Shown: positions 60,997-64,000 of the stretch, piece after piece
Layout: every line of letters starts with the position of its first letter
How positions within the stretch are numbered: the stretch's first letter is position 1
Assembly: GCF_000718775.1 (NCBI RefSeq)
Contig: NZ_JOCB01000020.1
Location: 23,911 to 87,910 of the forward strand
DNA: 64,000 bases
DNA from: Streptomyces sp. NRRL S-31
Lineage (GTDB): Bacteria; Actinomycetota; Actinomycetes; Streptomycetales; Streptomycetaceae
Reading direction: 5' to 3'
The notes under the pieces: generated by a model
Told to the model about the DNA's origin: nothing
Databases searched by the model: none
What the model saw: the letters and a program-made list of their open reading frames with translations, nothing else
Program-made: the position numbers and the translations under genes

Positions 60997-61069
60997 GAGA
61001 GGGCGGCCTTCTCGACAAGATGTGTGCACGACAAGATTGGACGACCGGCGGCACGGCGGAGGGGGACGC

Positions 61070-61732
61070 GTGGAGGGCAGGCTCAGAGCGCCGACGGGAC
61101 GCTACGGCGGCCGGTCCGCGGCGGAGCGGCAGGCCGAGCGGCGCCGCCGCTTCCTGGACGCGGCGCTGCGGCTGTTCGGTGACACCCCCGGCTACCGGGG
61201 CACCACGGTCGCCGCGCTGAGCCAGGCCGCGGGCCTGTCCACGCGCCAGTTCTACGAGGAGTTCCGCACCCTGGAGGACGTCCTCGCCGCGCTGCACCTC
61301 CAGGTCAACGGCTGGGCCGAGCAGGCCGTGCTGGACGCCCTCGCCGCCGCGGACGGCCTGCCGCTGGCGGACCGCGCCACCGTGCTCTTCCGCGCCTACG
61401 CCCGCGGCGTCACCCGCGACCCGCGCCGCATCCGCATCGCCTTCCTGGAGGTGATCGGCGTCAGCCCCCGCCTGGAGGAGCAGCGCCTCGCCCGGCGGGC
61501 CCGCTGGGTCGACCTCATCCGCGCCGAGGCGGACGCGGCCGTGGCCCGCGGGGAGGCGGCGCCCCGCGACTACCGCCTCGCGGCCACGGCCTTCATCGGC
61601 AGCGTCAACGGCCTGTTGCACGACTGGAGCGCCGGCTGGGTGGACGCCACCCTGGACGAGGTGGTGGACGAACTGGTGCGGCTGCTGCTGGGGATGCTCC
61701 GCCCGGACGGATGGCGCCCCGCGACCGGCTGA
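61070..61732 (+). CDS. TetR-family transcriptional regulator
   Basis: Regulator of 220 residues. The N-terminal helix-turn-helix reads RRRRFLDAALRLFGDTPGY then TTVAALSQAAGLSTRQFYEEF, the standard TetR DNA-binding domain. The C-terminal helical ligand domain is full length. The frame is open to a GTG at 61022, but GTG 61070 has GGAGGGGG just upstream and starts closer to the usual distance from the HTH, so it is preferred. The palindromes at 60970-60996 are the likely operator, controlling this gene and the divergent beta-propeller gene. The alcohol dehydrogenase 111 bp downstream may be a further target. Confidence 0.92.
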   Translation: MEGRLRAPTGRYGGRSAAERQAERRRRFLDAALRLFGDTPGYRGTTVAALSQAAGLSTRQFYEEFRTLEDVLAALHLQVNGWAEQAVLDALAAADGLPLADRATVLFRAYARGVTRDPRRIRIAFLEVIGVSPRLEEQRLARRARWVDLIRAEADAAVARGEAAPRDYRLAATAFIGSVNGLLHDWSAGWVDATLDEVVDELVRLLLGMLRPDGWRPATG

Positions 61733-61843
61733 CCGCCGCGTCCCCGGGCCCTCGGCGGCGCGGCCCGGCTCGGCGCGCGTGACAGGGCCGGAACTGGTCT
61801 GCTGGGGAGGAAGGCCCTCGCACCCGTCCCTTCGGAGAAAGCC

Positions 61844-62869
61844 ATGAGCACCTATCGAGTCGCGCAGGTGACCGCGCCGAACGGCAGCTTCGAGCTGGTC
61901 GAGCGCGAGGTCCGGCAGCCGGGCCCGGGCCACGTCAGGATCGCCGTCGACGCGTGCGGGATCTGCCACAGCGACGCCCTCTTCATCAGCGCCGGACTGC
62001 CGGGCACCACGTTCCCGGAGGTGGCCGGGCACGAGATCGCCGGACGGCTGGAGGAACTGGGCGAGGGCGTGGAGGAGCGCGGCTGGCGGGTGGGCGACCG
62101 GGTGGCGGTCGGCTGGTTCGGCGGCGCGTGCGGCCACTGCGGGCCCTGCCGCCAGGGCGACTTCATCGTCTGCCACAACCTGAAGGTCCCGGGCTGGGCC
62201 TACGACGGCGGCTTCGGCGAGAAGGTCGTCGCACCCGTCGACGCCCTGGCCCGCGTGCCCGACGGGCTGGCCGCGACCGACGCCGGGCCGATGGCCTGCG
62301 CGGGCGTGACCACGTTCAACGGCCTGCGGCGCAGCTCCGCCCGGCCCGGCGACCTGGTCGCGGTGCTCGGCCTCGGCGGCCTGGGCCACCTCGGTGTGCA
62401 GTACGCGGCGGCGATGGGCTTCGAGACGGTGGGCATCGCCCGGGGCGCCGGGAAGGCCGACTTCGCCAAGCAGCTCGGCGCCCACCACTACGTCGACAGC
62501 ACCTCCGGCACCCCCGTGGCCGAGGCCCTGCGCTCCCTCGGCGGCGCCAAGGTCGTCCTGGCCACCGCCGGGAACTCCGAGGCCATCACGGCCACCGTGG
62601 ACGGCCTGGCCCCGCGCGGCGAACTGGTGGCCATCGGCGCGGACACCACACCGCTCGGCATCAGCCCCGCCCAGTTGCTCATGACCGGCCGGATCGTGCG
62701 CGGCCACCCGTCCGGCACCGCGCGGGACGTGGAGGACACCATGGCCTTCAGCGCCCTGCACGGCATCCGCCCGATGACCGAGAGCGTGCCGCTGGAGCAG
62801 GTCGGAGAGGCGTACGACAAGATGCTCGCCGGCGCCGCCCGGTTCCGCATGGTGCTCACTCCGGGCTGA
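61844..62869 (+). CDS. Zinc-dependent alcohol dehydrogenase (AdhP-like)
   Basis: Medium-chain dehydrogenase of 341 residues, full length. The catalytic zinc site has CGICHSD (Cys 38-40 region) and GHEIAG. The structural zinc cysteines are in GACGHCGPCRQGDFIVC. The NAD-binding motif is GLGGLGHLGVQYA. It oxidises primary alcohols or reduces aldehydes. A ribosome site GGAGAAAG precedes ATG 61844. The last 18 bases of the gene plus following DNA are repeated 42 bp downstream. A small GCTGAC/GTCAGC hairpin (62865-62879) spans the stop codon and could act in termination. Confidence 0.93.
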   Translation: MSTYRVAQVTAPNGSFELVEREVRQPGPGHVRIAVDACGICHSDALFISAGLPGTTFPEVAGHEIAGRLEELGEGVEERGWRVGDRVAVGWFGGACGHCGPCRQGDFIVCHNLKVPGWAYDGGFGEKVVAPVDALARVPDGLAATDAGPMACAGVTTFNGLRRSSARPGDLVAVLGLGGLGHLGVQYAAAMGFETVGIARGAGKADFAKQLGAHHYVDSTSGTPVAEALRSLGGAKVVLATAGNSEAITATVDGLAPRGELVAIGADTTPLGISPAQLLMTGRIVRGHPSGTARDVEDTMAFSALHGIRPMTESVPLEQVGEAYDKMLAGAARFRMVLTPG

Positions 62870-62923
62870 CCCGGTCAGCCGCCGCTCCGCAGGGTGCTCA
62901 CTCCGGGCTGCCTCGGTCAGCCG
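62852..62923. repeat. Direct repeat of the dehydrogenase gene 3' end (30 bp, two copies)
   Basis: 62852-62881 and 62894-62923 match at 28 of 30 positions, 42 bp apart start to start. Copy one holds the last codons and stop of the dehydrogenase gene. Copy two runs into the glycosyltransferase remnant on the other strand. This looks like the scar of a local duplication or an illegitimate insertion event. Confidence 0.8.
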
Positions 62924-63535
62924 TCCAGCTGTCCAGCCGCGCCACCGTCGCCGGCACCGGGGTGGCCCCGTCCCCGCCCCGGACCCGCGCCCCCGGCGCC
63001 GCGGCCCGCCGCCGGTACGCGGGGTCCCGGGTGCCCCGGACCAGCGCCGCCGCCGGCGCGTCCACGGTCAGCCGGCGCAGCGATACGGCGGCCGGGGCGA
63101 CCCCGGGCGCGACCCCGGGCGGCCCGGAAACCTGCGTCGAACCGGACCGGCACCGGCACGGCAGGCACCCGGCGCGCAGCCCGGCCGCCGTGGTGCCCGC
63201 GCCCGCGTGATGGACGACGGCGGCCGTCCACCGGAAGAGCGGCGAGTGCGGCACCTCGCCGACGGTCGGCATGTGGTCCCCGTCGGCCGCGTGCCCGCCC
63301 CGGCCGCGCTGGATCACCCCGCGCAGCGCGGCCCGCCGCAGCAGCGCCGCCACCACCCGCGCGCCGAGCCGCCCGGCGTCCGGCACGGTGGCGCCCCAGC
63401 CCGACAGACCAGGGGCGGCCCCGCGTCCAGGAACTGCCCGGGAAGCCGGGCCCCGGTGTCGTACGGCCACCGGTAGCCGCCGATGCCCGGACCGGTCCGC
63501 CCTTCCCCGGGCCGGGGCACGACCAGGGGCTGAAG
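62898..63535 (-). pseudogene. Decayed glycosyltransferase (GT1/GT28-like), C-terminal remnant
   Basis: Three reading frames together spell the C-terminal half of a UDP-sugar/sterol-type glycosyltransferase. Frame A gives PLVVPRP, GGYRWP and QFLDAGPPLV (63535 to about 63405). Frame B gives LGARVVAAL, RGVIQ, PTVGEVPHSPLF and the donor-binding signature VVHHAGAGTTAAGLRAG (about 63405-63167). Frame C gives VPAVPVPVRFDAGFRA (about 63167-63120). Frame B resumes with GVAPAAVSLRRLTVD and RDPAYRRRA to a stop at 62898. At least three frameshifts are needed, and no N-terminal half is visible to the window end. Sequencing error at one site is possible, but three shifts in 300 bases plus the missing N-terminus point to a true pseudogene. 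Confidence 0.8.
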
Positions 63536-63792
63536 CCGTGGCGCACGGGCCGGTGCCGCCGCTCCAGGGGGCCCACCGCGCGGCGGCGGCCCCGCCCCGG
63601 TCACCGCCGCCGCACGACGTCACACGCCTGCGCGCTGCCTCCGGGAGGCCGCGTCCCTCCCCACCGACCGGCACGCACCACCCCTGGACGGTGCCCCGGC
63701 CCGGCGCCGGTCGAGGTCAGCGTCCGGCGTGGCCGAGGCGCCGGTCCGCCGGTCCGGACGCCCGGCGGACGCGGACGGGAGGCGGAGAAGCG

Positions 63793-64000
63793 ATGACGCA
63801 CACGACGGACCACCGCGCGGCGAGGCGCGGTGCCCTCCTGCGGACCGTCCCGGCCGGCGCCCTCGGCCGGGAGAGCGCGCGCGGGCGCGGCAGTTCCTGT
63901 CCGCCGGGCTGTGGCGCCCCGCCTCACGGCCCGCGTCCGGCGTCGACCGGGCGCCCTTACGCCCCCGCGGCCCCTTTGCGCGCCGCGCTCACCGGTGCCG
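63793..64000 (+). CDS. Doubtful partial ORF running off the right edge
   Basis: ATG 63793 follows GGAGGCGGAGAAG and stays open for 69 codons to the window end. It begins with a twin-Arg-like segment, RRGALLRTVPAGAL, suggesting a secreted or lipoprotein start, but soon turns into Pro/Gly/Arg-rich sequence that looks non-coding. A frameshift near 63870 would give a slightly better reading. I do not recognise it. The rest of 63536-63792 shows nothing I can support. Confidence 0.2.
   Translation, partial: MTHTTDHRAARRGALLRTVPAGALGRESARGRGSSCPPGCGAPPHGPRPASTGRPYAPAAPLRAALTGA

Noticed and set aside
59676..61034. Beta-propeller protein starting at 61034
   Set aside because: It would code through both palindromes and hide the signal peptide; 60929 gives a normal signal sequence and ribosome site.
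61022..61732. Longer TetR protein from GTG 61022
   Set aside because: The extra residues are Gly/Arg-rich and a strong ribosome site precedes GTG 61070.

Overview
The window is high-GC actinobacterial DNA, almost certainly from Streptomyces or a close relative. The signs are the strong third-position G/C bias, GTG starts, rare TTA codons, a SpoIIE/GAF/ATPase regulator, a DUF6479-type membrane protein and a very large NRPS locus. No rRNA, tRNA or CRISPR array was seen.

Positions 1-45552 hold a non-ribosomal peptide cluster transcribed left to right. After about 1.2 kb of non-coding leader come a cytochrome P450, a penicillin-binding-protein-type serine hydrolase, two giant NRPS genes (6252 and 6726 residues), an MbtH-like protein, a GNAT acetyltransferase and an MFS exporter. 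The NRPSs form ten modules: A-PCP | C-A-PCP-E | C-A-PCP-E | C-A-PCP-E | C-A-PCP || C-A-PCP-E | C-A-PCP | C-A-PCP-E | C-A-PCP | C-A-PCP-E. Each condensation domain looks like the LCL or DCL type expected from whether the upstream module has an E domain. There is no starter C domain and no thioesterase. The line ends in an E domain, so the product should be a decapeptide with an L residue first and a D residue last. That is the substrate form used by stand-alone PBP-type cyclases of the SurE family, and the hydrolase at 2530-3879 has that architecture. I infer a non-lipidated head-to-tail cyclic decapeptide. Pocket codes read by eye give Thr at position 7, Val at 3 and 9, probably basic D-residues at 6 and 8, and unassigned hydrophobic residues elsewhere. 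The first two genes carry three TTA codons, so bldA (leucyl-tRNA) control is likely.

Positions 45604-51265 hold a SpoIIE-family phosphatase with a fused ATPase domain, small hypothetical and membrane proteins, a 23-bp tandem repeat, an alpha/beta hydrolase and, on the minus strand, an isochorismatase-family protein. Positions 51266-58281 hold a MarR regulator divergent from a FAD/Fe-S oxidoreductase that is translationally coupled to an enolase-superfamily enzyme, followed by an SDR, a YfcE-like phosphoesterase and a second GNAT. Positions 58381-62869 hold an XdhC-family protein, a secreted beta-propeller protein divergent from a TetR regulator across two palindromes, and a zinc alcohol dehydrogenase.

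The last kilobase is decayed. The 3' end of the dehydrogenase gene is duplicated next to a glycosyltransferase remnant with at least three frameshifts. A doubtful ORF runs off the right edge.
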